A stretch of DNA of 43,140 nt, taken from the NCBI GenBank assembly GCA_946482615.1, contig CAMLSF010000010.1, forward strand, positions 1 to 43,140, written 5' to 3'. Both the position numbers and the translations under genes were made by a program. This document shows, in pieces, positions 16,533 to 24,992 of this stretch (within the stretch, counting starts at the first letter, position 1; every line of letters starts with the position of its first letter). This DNA is from an uncultured Chromatiaceae bacterium. Its GTDB lineage: Bacteria > Pseudomonadota > Gammaproteobacteria > Enterobacterales > Alteromonadaceae. A model generated the notes under the pieces. It was not told where the DNA came from and searched no databases. It was given only the letters and a program-made list of their open reading frames with translations.

Positions 16533-16552
16533 GGGCCATATCCTTATGGCCC
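16533..16552 (-). other. 8-bp hairpin just after the TonB receptor stop
   Basis: GGGCCATA (16533-16540) pairs with TATGGCCC (16545-16552) around a 4-nt loop, 9 nt after the receptor stop codon. It stands in tandem with the longer stem at 16494-16523. Together they would shield the 3' end of the receptor mRNA from exonucleases and lower expression of the genes that follow. Confidence 0.6.
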
Positions 16553-16561
16553 GGTATCAGC

Positions 16562-19531
16562 TTAGAAGCTGTAACGCGCCCCCAGACTATAACGGGCACC
16601 AGATTCAATCAGATTTAACACTTGCTCTTTGGCACGGCCATGAACACGGATATGCTCATCAGTCACGTTTAAGGCTTCGACAAAAATGGTTAAACCTTCC
16701 ACTTGCGGTAAATCATAACTGACCGACATATCAATTTGGTGATAAGCCTCAGTGTAACGTGGGTTTGCACCTGTATCCTGACCTCTGGAATTCAGGAACT
16801 CATCACGCCAGTTGTAGGCAACACGAGCCTGGAAACCATCCATTTCATAAAACAGTATGGCGTTGGCTGTGTCACTTAAACCAATCAGAGCAGCCTGATC
16901 CTGCAGCAGGAAGTTGTTGTATTTGGTTTCGCTGTCGACCATGGTGTAGTTGGCGATAGCACCAAAACCTGTTTCACCAAAGGCATGCTGGACTGCAAAT
17001 TCCCAACCGTCTATCACTTCAGAGTCAGAACCATTGGATGGCGTATTGATGTCGAACACTAAGGCATTATCTTCGCCAGCTACCCCATCAATAGTACCAG
17101 CAGCAACGTCCACACCCGGCGCATCCGGATAATTCTCAAAAATCCATTCACGAATATCGCGGGCATCATTACCTACAGCAGCCACTGCTTCAGCATACTT
17201 TTTGCCATCCACAGGGTTAGGAATATTGTAGATAGTCGATTCCACCACAGAGTTGCTGATAAAGTTGCTGGTATCTTTACGGAAGTAACCGATTGAAGCG
17301 TAACTGGCTGGCGAGTAGTACCACTCCGCCGACAAGTCGATGTTTTTCGACTCTAAAGGCAACAGACCCGGGTTACCAGCAGAACCACCACCACCAGCAC
17401 GGTTAGCAATAGTCGCAACTACAGTCCCCCCCTGAATAGACACATAATCAGGACGACCTATAGTTTCGCTGTAAGCCGCGCGCAGCATCACATCGTCCAC
17501 TACTTCAATATTAAAGTTCAGGTTAGGCAAGACGTAATCGTAATCACCGGTTTGTGTCTGGAACTCACGTTCACCACTGGCTTGCAGAACTATCTCAGTT
17601 TCAGCCACCCAACGGGCGCCATTGTAGGCTGCCACAGCAGAAGTTGAAGTGACATCAGTCGTTTCATAACGCACACCAACGTGAACATCGTATGGCATAC
17701 CAGAGAGTTCATCTTCGTAGTTGTACTGCACATAAGCAGACTTTGATTCCTCCAGAGTGTATCTGTTGGTATCACTGTCGTAGTCCGTGGACGGGCAGAA
17801 GTTAGTGCCACAGTCACCGGCGCCGACAAAACCATCCGGAGTGTACAATTCTTCAGCACGGGCACGAACCGTATTGAAATCCCAGAAGAAAATGGTATTC
17901 AAAATTTCGAAGTCACGATCTGGCATTAAAGAGAAATCGCCTTTGCTGCCTTTGAATTTGTCGTGAATAGTTCCGGCCGGGAAGAAGGAATCATCGAAAT
18001 CACCAGCCTGGCCTACACCACCCCAGTCGTTACGTTGCACGTTGACTGATTTGGAGTGGTTGTCCACGTCAGTGATAGCAATACCAAAATCAATACTGCC
18101 TGCATTTTCAAAGATATATTCGCCATCAAACTGGTACTGATCAATTTCAGACTTGTTGGTCGAGTTACCAAACACACTGCCTGTCACCACCATATCTGAA
18201 GGACGAACTGAGTTACCACCTTCAACAGCCAAGAGTGGAATATCACCAGTAAAATCTGTCGCCGCACTTTGACGGATAAAAGCTGCAGTACTTAAGGTAT
18301 TGCTTGAACCCAACTCATGGTTTGGCTTGAATTCAGCTTCAGATTGATGGGCATCGAAGCTCAGTTTCAGATTATCAGTAGCCTGCCATTCCAGATTCAG
18401 ACCTAAAGAACCACTTTCGTTACGCACGCCATAGTCGCCGGCGCCCATAGACAAGTCGGCAGGATTATCACCATAGTCTTCAGAGTAGATTAACGGCGAA
18501 GAAACCGGACCGTCAGTCCAGATGCTTTGTGATGGCACATAGGTATACCAGGCAGACACGTCGTTGTACTGAGTGTCGATATCATTGCGCATGTAGGTAT
18601 AGTCAACACTGGCAGTCAGGTTATCAGTAGGCGCATATTGCAGTACTAACTGACCGTTGGTACGGGCACGTTGTTGCTCTTCAAATTTATAAATAGTGGT
18701 TTGTGGTACAGAATACACATCATCCGGACCAGGACGATTCACCTGATTGTCCACCGGGATACTGCCCCACTGACCAGAGGTGTTGTCGACAGAACCGGCA
18801 AAACTGCGCCAGCCTGTACCTACGTTGGCTTGTTGGCTACCGCTTTCACGTTCCTGATAGCTGGCAGACACCAATACGCCAAACTTATCATCATTAAAAG
18901 TAGTGGAATACAAACCTGCCAACTCAGGCGTAGCACTGCCCTCTTCGGTAGACTTGTCATCGACCATAGCAGCACTGAACACCGCTTTTTCGCCGCCAGC
19001 GCTTAAAGGTTTTAAGGTTTGTACGTCAATTACCGAACCTATGCCACCCGTTGGATTAGAGGCAAAACTGGTTTTATTGACTTCAACACCGCTAATGGTG
19101 TCGGCAGAAATATTGGCGAAATCAAAAGAACGTGAACCTGTGGTAACAGGCATTTGACGGCCGTTCAGTGTCACTAAGTTAAAGTCCGGACCAAAACCAC
19201 GAACTGATACTTTACTGCCTTCACCGTTAACACGGTCAATTGATACACCACTGATCCGCTGCAGCGATTCTGCCAGGTTGGTATCAGGGAATTTACCTAT
19301 ATCTTCTGCTGAGATGGCATCCACAATACCAGTGGATGAACGTTTGGTATCCATAGATTTAATCAGACTACCGCGGATACCGGTCACGCTGATCACTTCA
19401 ATTTTTTCTTCGGCTTTCTGGGTGTTTTGCTCCTGCGCGTCATCCGCGAAGGCAGGCATAACAACGCCCACGCCAAGCACTAACGACAGACTGGTGGCGA
19501 GTCTGGTCTTTTTGAACGTTTTGGATTTCAT
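16562..19531 (-). CDS. TonB-dependent receptor (TonB-Xanth-Caul type)
   Basis: A 989-residue outer-membrane receptor. The signal peptide ends at about AFA29, a TonB box IEVISVT follows at 44-50, and the plug domain at about 60-190 carries AEDIGKFPDTNLAESLQRISG, VSVRGFGPDFNLVTLNGRQMP and SVDVQTLKP-like text. The rest is a 22-strand barrel ending in RYSF with the terminal aromatic residue needed for insertion. Length and the plug motifs match the Xanthomonas/Caulobacter subfamily that imports oligosaccharides. With GH3, GH1 and two permeases nearby, a beta-glucan oligosaccharide is the likely cargo. A LacI-type operator overlies its promoter. SapC and the halogenase set follow downstream. Confidence 0.94.
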   Translation of the reverse strand: MKSKTFKKTRLATSLSLVLGVGVVMPAFADDAQEQNTQKAEEKIEVISVTGIRGSLIKSMDTKRSSTGIVDAISAEDIGKFPDTNLAESLQRISGVSIDRVNGEGSKVSVRGFGPDFNLVTLNGRQMPVTTGSRSFDFANISADTISGVEVNKTSFASNPTGGIGSVIDVQTLKPLSAGGEKAVFSAAMVDDKSTEEGSATPELAGLYSTTFNDDKFGVLVSASYQERESGSQQANVGTGWRSFAGSVDNTSGQWGSIPVDNQVNRPGPDDVYSVPQTTIYKFEEQQRARTNGQLVLQYAPTDNLTASVDYTYMRNDIDTQYNDVSAWYTYVPSQSIWTDGPVSSPLIYSEDYGDNPADLSMGAGDYGVRNESGSLGLNLEWQATDNLKLSFDAHQSEAEFKPNHELGSSNTLSTAAFIRQSAATDFTGDIPLLAVEGGNSVRPSDMVVTGSVFGNSTNKSEIDQYQFDGEYIFENAGSIDFGIAITDVDNHSKSVNVQRNDWGGVGQAGDFDDSFFPAGTIHDKFKGSKGDFSLMPDRDFEILNTIFFWDFNTVRARAEELYTPDGFVGAGDCGTNFCPSTDYDSDTNRYTLEESKSAYVQYNYEDELSGMPYDVHVGVRYETTDVTSTSAVAAYNGARWVAETEIVLQASGEREFQTQTGDYDYVLPNLNFNIEVVDDVMLRAAYSETIGRPDYVSIQGGTVVATIANRAGGGGSAGNPGLLPLESKNIDLSAEWYYSPASYASIGYFRKDTSNFISNSVVESTIYNIPNPVDGKKYAEAVAAVGNDARDIREWIFENYPDAPGVDVAAGTIDGVAGEDNALVFDINTPSNGSDSEVIDGWEFAVQHAFGETGFGAIANYTMVDSETKYNNFLLQDQAALIGLSDTANAILFYEMDGFQARVAYNWRDEFLNSRGQDTGANPRYTEAYHQIDMSVSYDLPQVEGLTIFVEALNVTDEHIRVHGRAKEQVLNLIESGARYSLGARYSF

Positions 19532-19622
19532 GTGTAGTTCCCTGTCGACTATTTTTGGTTTTTTACTTTCTACGAAATTCTGACACGCCGGACAGGTAGT
19601 TTATTTACTCCCCAAAACTAAC

Positions 19623-19667
19623 TGTAAGCGCTTTCACAAACTTAGGTGATTTTTTTTAACCCGTCAA
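19623..19667 (-). promoter_or_regulatory. TonB receptor promoter with LacI-type operator
   Basis: On the - strand a -35 TTGACG (complement of 19662-19667), a 17-nt spacer and a -10 TAAGTT (19639-19644) are followed after 2 nt by the operator TGAAAGCGCTTACA (19623-19636). The operator covers the expected start point, a classic repression layout. The element sits about 92 nt before the receptor ATG. Confidence 0.8.
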
Positions 19668-19706
19668 TACAGAAAAACTAATTCTTACATTTTGGTTAAA
19701 AAACAG

Positions 19707-19749
19707 TTGGCAATACTGACTTTATCAGCTAAAAATGAAACCGCTTACA
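19707..19749 (+). promoter_or_regulatory. GH3 promoter with LacI-type operator
   Basis: A -35 TTGGCA (19707-19712), a 17-nt spacer and a -10-like TAAAAA (19730-19735) lead straight into the operator TGAAACCGCTTACA (19736-19749). The layout mirrors that of the divergent receptor promoter, with 113 bp between operator start points. One repressor could therefore control both directions, and a loop between the two sites is possible. Confidence 0.75.
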
Positions 19750-20047
19750 ATTGCATTTTTACCAGAAAAATCCGGCAATTCCGGTTTTAATGACAAACGA
19801 AATGCAACTTTGCAAAAAACAATAATAAGTAAATCAACGATTTGCGTACCTGGGCTTCAACGCAAGCCCGGAGGACTCGGGGACAGAATACCAAGCATCC
19901 AGCAGAGCTTTTGTATGAGTTTGAGCATACAAACCTCTGATTTGCCTGCCAGCCCCGCCGATAAAAACTCTGCTGACACAGTGAAAAGACCCGACTTTCA
20001 AACGGAAGCGGACACAAAAGCAGGCAGAGCTCAACAGGATAGATATT
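19750..20047 (+). other. Long 5' leader of the GH3 gene, no gene seen
   Basis: About 300 nt separate the operator from the GH3 start codon. The stretch holds a 6-bp hairpin (19852-19857 with 19864-19869) and no ORF with a credible ribosome site. I recognise no riboswitch class in it. AGGAT sits just before the GH3 ATG. It may be an untranslated leader, or it may contain a second promoter nearer the gene. Confidence 0.4.
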
Positions 20048-22594
20048 ATGTTTCGATACACCCCATTGGCCTTGTTGTGCAGTGTTGCTCTGGTCACGAC
20101 TTTGGCTGGCTGCGACCAGCAAAATACCAACACCGAAAAAGCCGCAGAGGTAAAAGCAGCTCCAGTTGAAAGTCTGAATCTGTGGCCTGAATTAAAAAGC
20201 CCTTTAGCCAACAACGACACTGAACAAAAAGTGCAGCAACTGCTGTCCACTATGACCATAGAGCAAAAAGTGGCTCAGCTGATCCAGCCGGATATCCGCT
20301 GGATGACAGTGGAAGATATGCGCCAGTATGGCTTCGGCTCGTATTTAAATGGTGGTGGTGCTTATCCGAATGATAATAAAAACTCCACAGCAGCCGACTG
20401 GGTGGCCTTAGCTCAGGCTTATTACGATGCTGGTGTAGATGCCAGTGTGGATGGCAGCAGCATTCCTCCGCTTTGGGGCACTGATGCAGTGCACGGTCAC
20501 AACAATGTGATGGGCGCAACTGTGTTTCCGCACAATATCGGCCTGGGTGCTGCCAACAATCCAGACTTAGTCGAAGCGATAGGGAAAGCCACGGCAGCAG
20601 AAGTAGCAGCTACTGGTATTAACTGGATTTTTGCGCCAACAGTTGCAGTAGCCCGTGATGATCGCTGGGGCCGCAGCTACGAAAGTTATTCGGAAGACCC
20701 TGTTGTGGTGAAAGAACTGGGCGCAGCTTTAGTCAAAGGCATTCAGGGCACTGTCGGCTCTGACTTTATGCAAAGTGGCCGTTTAATTGCCACAGCCAAA
20801 CATTATCTGGGTGATGGCGGCACTGAAAATGGCAAAGATCAGGGCAATACCCTCGCCAACGAAGCAGACTTAGTCCGCCTGCATGCTCAGGGTTACATCA
20901 GTAGCCTCGATGCTGGTGTGCAAACAGTGATGGCGTCTTTTAACAGCTGGCATGGCGACAAAATGCACGGCAATCATTACCTGCTGACCACTGTATTAAA
21001 ACAGCGTATGGGTTTTGATGGTCTGGTCGTAGGTGACTGGAATGGTCATGGTCAACTGCCGGGCTGCACCAACAATAGCTGTGCCGCCGCTATTAATGCT
21101 GGTGTCGATATTTTAATGGCACCGGAAAATGGTAAAGCCCTGTATAAAAACACCCTGGCTCAGGCCAAAGCCGGTGAAATTTCAGCGGCTCGTTTAGACG
21201 ACGCCGTCAGCCGTATTTTACGGGTGAAAATTCGTGCTGGTTTGTTCGATAAGGGCAATCCGGCTCAGTCTGAACTGGCAGGTAAAGCGGAACTGATAGG
21301 CCATGCCGATCATCAGGCTATTGCCGCTCAGGCCGTGCGTGAATCTTTAGTGCTGCTGAAAAACAACCAGCAATTATTGCCTTTAGCACCAAAACAAAAA
21401 GTGCTGGTGACAGGGGATGGTGCCGACAATATAGGCAAACAAAGTGGCGGCTGGACTTTAACCTGGCAAGGCACAGGTAACGTCAATGCTGACTTCCCGC
21501 ATGGCCGTTCCATTTATTCAGGCATCAAACAACAAGTTGAAGCAGCACAAGGCTCTGTTGAATTAAGCAGCGACGGCTCTTATCAGCACAAGCCTGATGT
21601 TGCCATAGTAGTGATAGGTGAAAACCCCTACGCCGAATTTGATGGCGATATCCGCACTCTGGATTATCAGGCCGGTAAAAACACCGATCTGGAATTGCTG
21701 AAAAAACTCAAAGCCGATGGTATTCCAGTGGTGACGGTATTTTTAACAGGCCGGCCTTTGTGGGTGAACCCTGAGCTGAATCAGTCTGATGCTTTTGTCG
21801 CCGCCTGGTTACCCGGCACTGCAGGTCAGGCGGTAGCCGACGTATTATTTAAAACTGCAGCTGGTGAAATACAACACGACTTTAAAGGCAAACTGCCGTT
21901 CTCCTGGCCAAAAACCGCAGATCAAACCCCGTTAAATCAGGGCGACCACAACTACGATCCACTCTTTGCTTTGGGTTATGGCCTGACTTATCAGGATAAA
22001 ATCACTCTAGCCAATGACTTATCTGAGCAAATCAACAGCTCCACCGGCAGCCATAACGACAGCTTAAGTTTATTTGAGCGCCGGCCGGCCTCAGGCTACA
22101 GCCTGATATTGCAGGATGAACAGGGCTTAGTCACAGTGACAGGCAATAAAGCCAAAAGTGCGGATCAAAGTCTGAACTTAGCTGCCGTCAACTGGCAAAA
22201 GCAGGAAGATGCGTTATTGCTGGACTGGACAGCAAATTCGAAAGCCAAACTGCTGCTGCAAGCCGCAGTGCCTTTAGATGCCAGCGGTTATGGTCAGTTG
22301 GTGGTCGATATGAAATGGCAGACAGCACCTACAGCAGCTGTGACTTTAACTCAGTCTTGTGGCTCTGGCTGTGGTGGAACTCTGGATTTAGCTGAACTGC
22401 TCCGCGGTAAAGCAGCAGATCAATGGCATAAAATAGTGATTGATTTAAACTGTTTTGCCAGCAAAGGCGCAGCGCTGAATCATCTGCAGCAACCTTTTGT
22501 CTTACATAGCCAGGCCGCGTATCAATTAAGTATTTCTAATATTCGCCTGACACCAGCTACAGCAACGGCCGATTTAAGCTGCCCTGCAGCTTAA
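20048..22594 (+). CDS. GH3 exo-beta-glucan glucohydrolase (ExoP-like), lipoprotein
   Basis: An 848-residue glycoside hydrolase family 3 enzyme. A lipobox LAGC with Cys22 makes it a lipoprotein. The (beta/alpha)8 domain (about 45-400) includes GTDAVHGHNN, FAPTVAVARDDRWGRSYESYSEDP, KHYLGDGGTENGKDQG and GLVVGDWNGHG with nucleophile D330. The second domain (about 410-640) has SLVLLKNNQQLLPL and VVIGENPYAEFDGD. A C-terminal beta-sandwich (about 670-840) follows, as in the exo-1,3/1,4-beta-glucanase ExoP of Pseudoalteromonas. It releases glucose from the non-reducing ends of beta-glucans in the periplasm or at the cell surface. The gene is first in a two-gene unit with a sugar permease and lies behind a LacI-type operator. 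Confidence 0.93.
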   Translation: MFRYTPLALLCSVALVTTLAGCDQQNTNTEKAAEVKAAPVESLNLWPELKSPLANNDTEQKVQQLLSTMTIEQKVAQLIQPDIRWMTVEDMRQYGFGSYLNGGGAYPNDNKNSTAADWVALAQAYYDAGVDASVDGSSIPPLWGTDAVHGHNNVMGATVFPHNIGLGAANNPDLVEAIGKATAAEVAATGINWIFAPTVAVARDDRWGRSYESYSEDPVVVKELGAALVKGIQGTVGSDFMQSGRLIATAKHYLGDGGTENGKDQGNTLANEADLVRLHAQGYISSLDAGVQTVMASFNSWHGDKMHGNHYLLTTVLKQRMGFDGLVVGDWNGHGQLPGCTNNSCAAAINAGVDILMAPENGKALYKNTLAQAKAGEISAARLDDAVSRILRVKIRAGLFDKGNPAQSELAGKAELIGHADHQAIAAQAVRESLVLLKNNQQLLPLAPKQKVLVTGDGADNIGKQSGGWTLTWQGTGNVNADFPHGRSIYSGIKQQVEAAQGSVELSSDGSYQHKPDVAIVVIGENPYAEFDGDIRTLDYQAGKNTDLELLKKLKADGIPVVTVFLTGRPLWVNPELNQSDAFVAAWLPGTAGQAVADVLFKTAAGEIQHDFKGKLPFSWPKTADQTPLNQGDHNYDPLFALGYGLTYQDKITLANDLSEQINSSTGSHNDSLSLFERRPASGYSLILQDEQGLVTVTGNKAKSADQSLNLAAVNWQKQEDALLLDWTANSKAKLLLQAAVPLDASGYGQLVVDMKWQTAPTAAVTLTQSCGSGCGGTLDLAELLRGKAADQWHKIVIDLNCFASKGAALNHLQQPFVLHSQAAYQLSISNIRLTPATATADLSCPAA

Positions 22595-22617
22595 ATCACC
22601 CATAACAGGAACACATT

Positions 22618-23838
22618 ATGCAATCTACACCACAAGTCGAAACACAGAGCTATAGCCCCCCCGTCAGCAGCTGGGCTTTGCCTACTTTGACCTTTTTGTT
22701 TTTTATCTGGGGTTTTATTACCTGCCTGAATGATATTTTAATTCCTCATTTAAAAGCAGTGTTTGACCTGACTTACACTCAGGCCATGTTGATCCAGTTC
22801 TGCTTTTTCAGTGCGTATTTTGTGGTGTCTTTACCGGCAGGAGCACTGATCAATAAGCTGGGGTATCAGAAAGGCATAGTGATAGGTTTAGCTATTGCTG
22901 GTTTTGGTACTTTAAACTTTATTCCAGCCGCGAGCTTTCACAGCTATTCCTGGTTTTTAGCTGCTTTATTTGTGCTGGCCTCCGGCATTACCATTTTACA
23001 GGTCGCGGCCAACCCTTATGTCACAGTGCTGGGCAACCCCAAAACAGCCTCCAGCCGCCTGACTATGACCCAGGCCTTTAACTCTTTAGGTACCACTGTA
23101 GCACCTATGATTGGCGCAGCTTTGATCCTGAGCCAGCTCGACAGCACTGAAGGGGCAGACGCAGTACAGCTGCCTTATCTGGTGTTGACTGTAGCTTTAT
23201 TTGCTGTGGCCTTTGTATTTTCACGCCTGAAATTGCCTGTGATAGAAAACACTACTGCTGCAGAAAAAATATCCGTCAAAGCCCTGTTGCCTTATGGTCA
23301 TTTGTGGCTTGGCGCCTTAGGTATTTTTATGTATGTAGGCGCTGAAGTGGCCATAGGTTCAGTGATGGTCAACTTTATTGCTTTACCTGAAATCACAGGG
23401 CTGGCAGTGGCAGATGCAGCGCACTACGTCACCTGGTATTGGTTTGGCGCTATGATCGGGCGTTTTGCTGGCGCTTTACTGATGCAACGTATCAACGCAG
23501 GTTTATTGTTGGCCATTCACGCTGCGGCCGCCATTGTGTTGCTGGTGCTGGTCATTACAGGTCAGGGTCAACTGGCCTTATTTGCCCTGCTGCTGGTAGG
23601 CGTCGCCAACTCCATCATGTTCCCTACTATTTTCAGTCTGGCTTTACATGGTTTAGGCAAATACACCAGTCAGGGCGCAGGTTTATTGTGTCTGGCTATA
23701 GTGGGCGGGGCTTTAGTGCCTTTGGCTCAGGGTAAACTGGCAGACACTTTTGGTCTGGCTCTGTCTTTTACTCTGCCTGTCTTTTGTTACCTGTACATCT
23801 GCTACTACGGTTTACGCAGTCGCAAAGTAATAAGTTAA
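22618..23838 (+). CDS. FHS-family glucose/galactose (GluP/FucP-like) MFS permease
   Basis: A 406-residue inner-membrane transporter with about 12 TM helices, of the fucose-galactose-glucose:H+ symporter family. Evidence is TFLFFIWGFITCLNDILIPHLK at the start (here in two parts, TFLFFIWGFIT and CLNDILIPHLK), FFSAYFVVSLPAG, GITILQVAANPYVTVLG, RLTMTQAFNSLGTTVAPMIGA, and SIMFPTIFSLALHGLG. These match GluP-type glucose/galactose permeases. It lies 23 nt after GH3 with AGGAAC 8 nt before its ATG, so its natural substrate is probably the glucose set free by GH3. A strong terminator follows. Confidence 0.92.
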   Translation: MQSTPQVETQSYSPPVSSWALPTLTFLFFIWGFITCLNDILIPHLKAVFDLTYTQAMLIQFCFFSAYFVVSLPAGALINKLGYQKGIVIGLAIAGFGTLNFIPAASFHSYSWFLAALFVLASGITILQVAANPYVTVLGNPKTASSRLTMTQAFNSLGTTVAPMIGAALILSQLDSTEGADAVQLPYLVLTVALFAVAFVFSRLKLPVIENTTAAEKISVKALLPYGHLWLGALGIFMYVGAEVAIGSVMVNFIALPEITGLAVADAAHYVTWYWFGAMIGRFAGALLMQRINAGLLLAIHAAAAIVLLVLVITGQGQLALFALLLVGVANSIMFPTIFSLALHGLGKYTSQGAGLLCLAIVGGALVPLAQGKLADTFGLALSFTLPVFCYLYICYYGLRSRKVIS

Positions 23839-23841
23839 GGC

Positions 23842-23930
23842 GCAAGCCGGGGCAAGGCTTTAGTCCATGGATGGACTGTACAGAAACACACTAGTGTCAG
23901 CTGTATATCCCGGTTGGCCTTGCTTTTTTT
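23842..23930 (+). terminator. Rho-independent terminator of the GH3-permease unit
   Basis: A compound stem pairs GCAAG/CCGGG or GCAAGGC near 23842-23858 with CCCGG/GGCCTTGC at 23910-23923 and is followed by seven T (23924-23930). An inner 7-bp hairpin, AGTCCAT with ATGGACT (23862-23877), adds to the fold. The T run ends 10 nt before the LysR gene stop on the other strand. Confidence 0.85.
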
Positions 23931-23939
23931 ATCCATGAA

Positions 23940-24869
23940 TCAGGCTCCGGCCGCACTAAACTGCTGTGCCAGAGCTCTGCTTTCAAATTCCGCTGTCAGG
24001 TAGTCAATAAAGGCTCTGGTTTTAGCCGGCATCAGTTTGTTGCTGGCAAAATACAAATGAATACTGCCCAGATCGGCATACCAGTCCGGCAGCAACCTGA
24101 CCAAAGCTCCACTTTGTAAATGCACTTTGGCATGAGGCACAGCAAGAGCAGCAACTCCCATTCCAAGTACAGCAGCCTGAGTCAGTGCTTCAGGGTCATC
24201 TGCGACAAATCTGGCATTCAGGTCCAGCACAACGTCTTCTCCTTGTGGCCCTCTGAAACGATAGTGGTGCAGCTTGCCACTTTGTGGCGAACGCATCACC
24301 AGACCCGGCAATTCACGCAACTGTGCCGGATGCTTAAAAGTCTGCTTTCCTTCCAGTAATTCAGGCGCGGCAACTATCACCAGATGCACAGGAGCTAATC
24401 GTCTGGCTACCACTCCGGGTGCCAATTCAATGCCGCCCCCTATGGCTAAATCAAAACCTTCAGTGATCAGATTGACCTGCCGATTCGACAATTGCCAGTC
24501 CAGACTAACCGCAGGGTAAAGCCGCAAAAAACCCGGCATCAGCGGCAGAATATGCTCCACTCCAAAACCAGGGCTCAAACTGATCCGCAAAACTCCGGCA
24601 GGTTGGCCTGAGTTCTGGGTCAGATCGGAAATTGCCGCCTGGATCTGACTCAGATTATCACCTACAGCAGCCAGAAACTGCTCACCAGCTTCGGTCAGTG
24701 TCAGCTTGCGGGTGCTGCGCTGAAACAAGCGCACCCCCAGATTTCGCTCCAGTTGCGCCACATTACGCGACACTGCGGCAGGCGTCAGCGCCAGTTGCCG
24801 TGCCGCTGCGGAAAAGCTGCCCTGATCGGCACTACGGACAAAGGACTCAATATTAGATAAGGTTTCCAT
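23940..24869 (-). CDS. LysR-family transcriptional regulator
   Basis: A 309-residue LysR regulator. The helix-turn-helix lies at about 4-62 (SFSAAARQLALTPAAVSRNVAQLE, quoted here as SFSAAARQLALTP then AAVSRNVAQLE, and GVRLFQRSTRKLTLTEAG), and the effector domain at about 90-300. The short C-terminal part and motifs such as GVLRISLSPGFG place it near the CrgA/AaeR-like group that often controls an adjacent oxidoreductase. It is divergent from an SDR gene across a 123-nt gap with two palindromes, so it most likely controls that SDR-reductase pair and itself. The inducer is unknown. Its ribosome site is weak. Confidence 0.92.
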   Translation of the reverse strand: METLSNIESFVRSADQGSFSAAARQLALTPAAVSRNVAQLERNLGVRLFQRSTRKLTLTEAGEQFLAAVGDNLSQIQAAISDLTQNSGQPAGVLRISLSPGFGVEHILPLMPGFLRLYPAVSLDWQLSNRQVNLITEGFDLAIGGGIELAPGVVARRLAPVHLVIVAAPELLEGKQTFKHPAQLRELPGLVMRSPQSGKLHHYRFRGPQGEDVVLDLNARFVADDPEALTQAAVLGMGVAALAVPHAKVHLQSGALVRLLPDWYADLGSIHLYFASNKLMPAKTRAFIDYLTAEFESRALAQQFSAAGA

Positions 24870-24904
24870 AGCATCATTTTCAATTATTAGTTGAAAGTCA
24901 TTGT

Positions 24905-24927
24905 AGTAATTACTGGCTACTGCAGTA
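24905..24927. promoter_or_regulatory. Paired palindromes in the LysR-SDR gap
   Basis: AGTAATTACT (24905-24914) and TACTGCAGTA (24918-24927) are two perfect 10-bp palindromes made from the same AGTA/TACT half-sites. The second overlaps a weak -35 (TACTGC, 24918-24923) that stands 17 nt before a good -10 (TATAGT, 24941-24946) for the SDR gene. This layout fits an activator site for the divergent LysR protein. Confidence 0.5.
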
Positions 24928-24992
24928 AAGCTGAGACTTCTATAGTGAGGGCGTACGTTAGATAAAACTTAACCAACACTGAGGAAATACCC

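Noticed and set aside
19735..20169. A 144-codon open frame between the GH3 operator and the GH3 gene
   Set aside because: Its ATG lies inside the operator, it has no ribosome site, and it overlaps the start of GH3 out of frame. The translation resembles no family.
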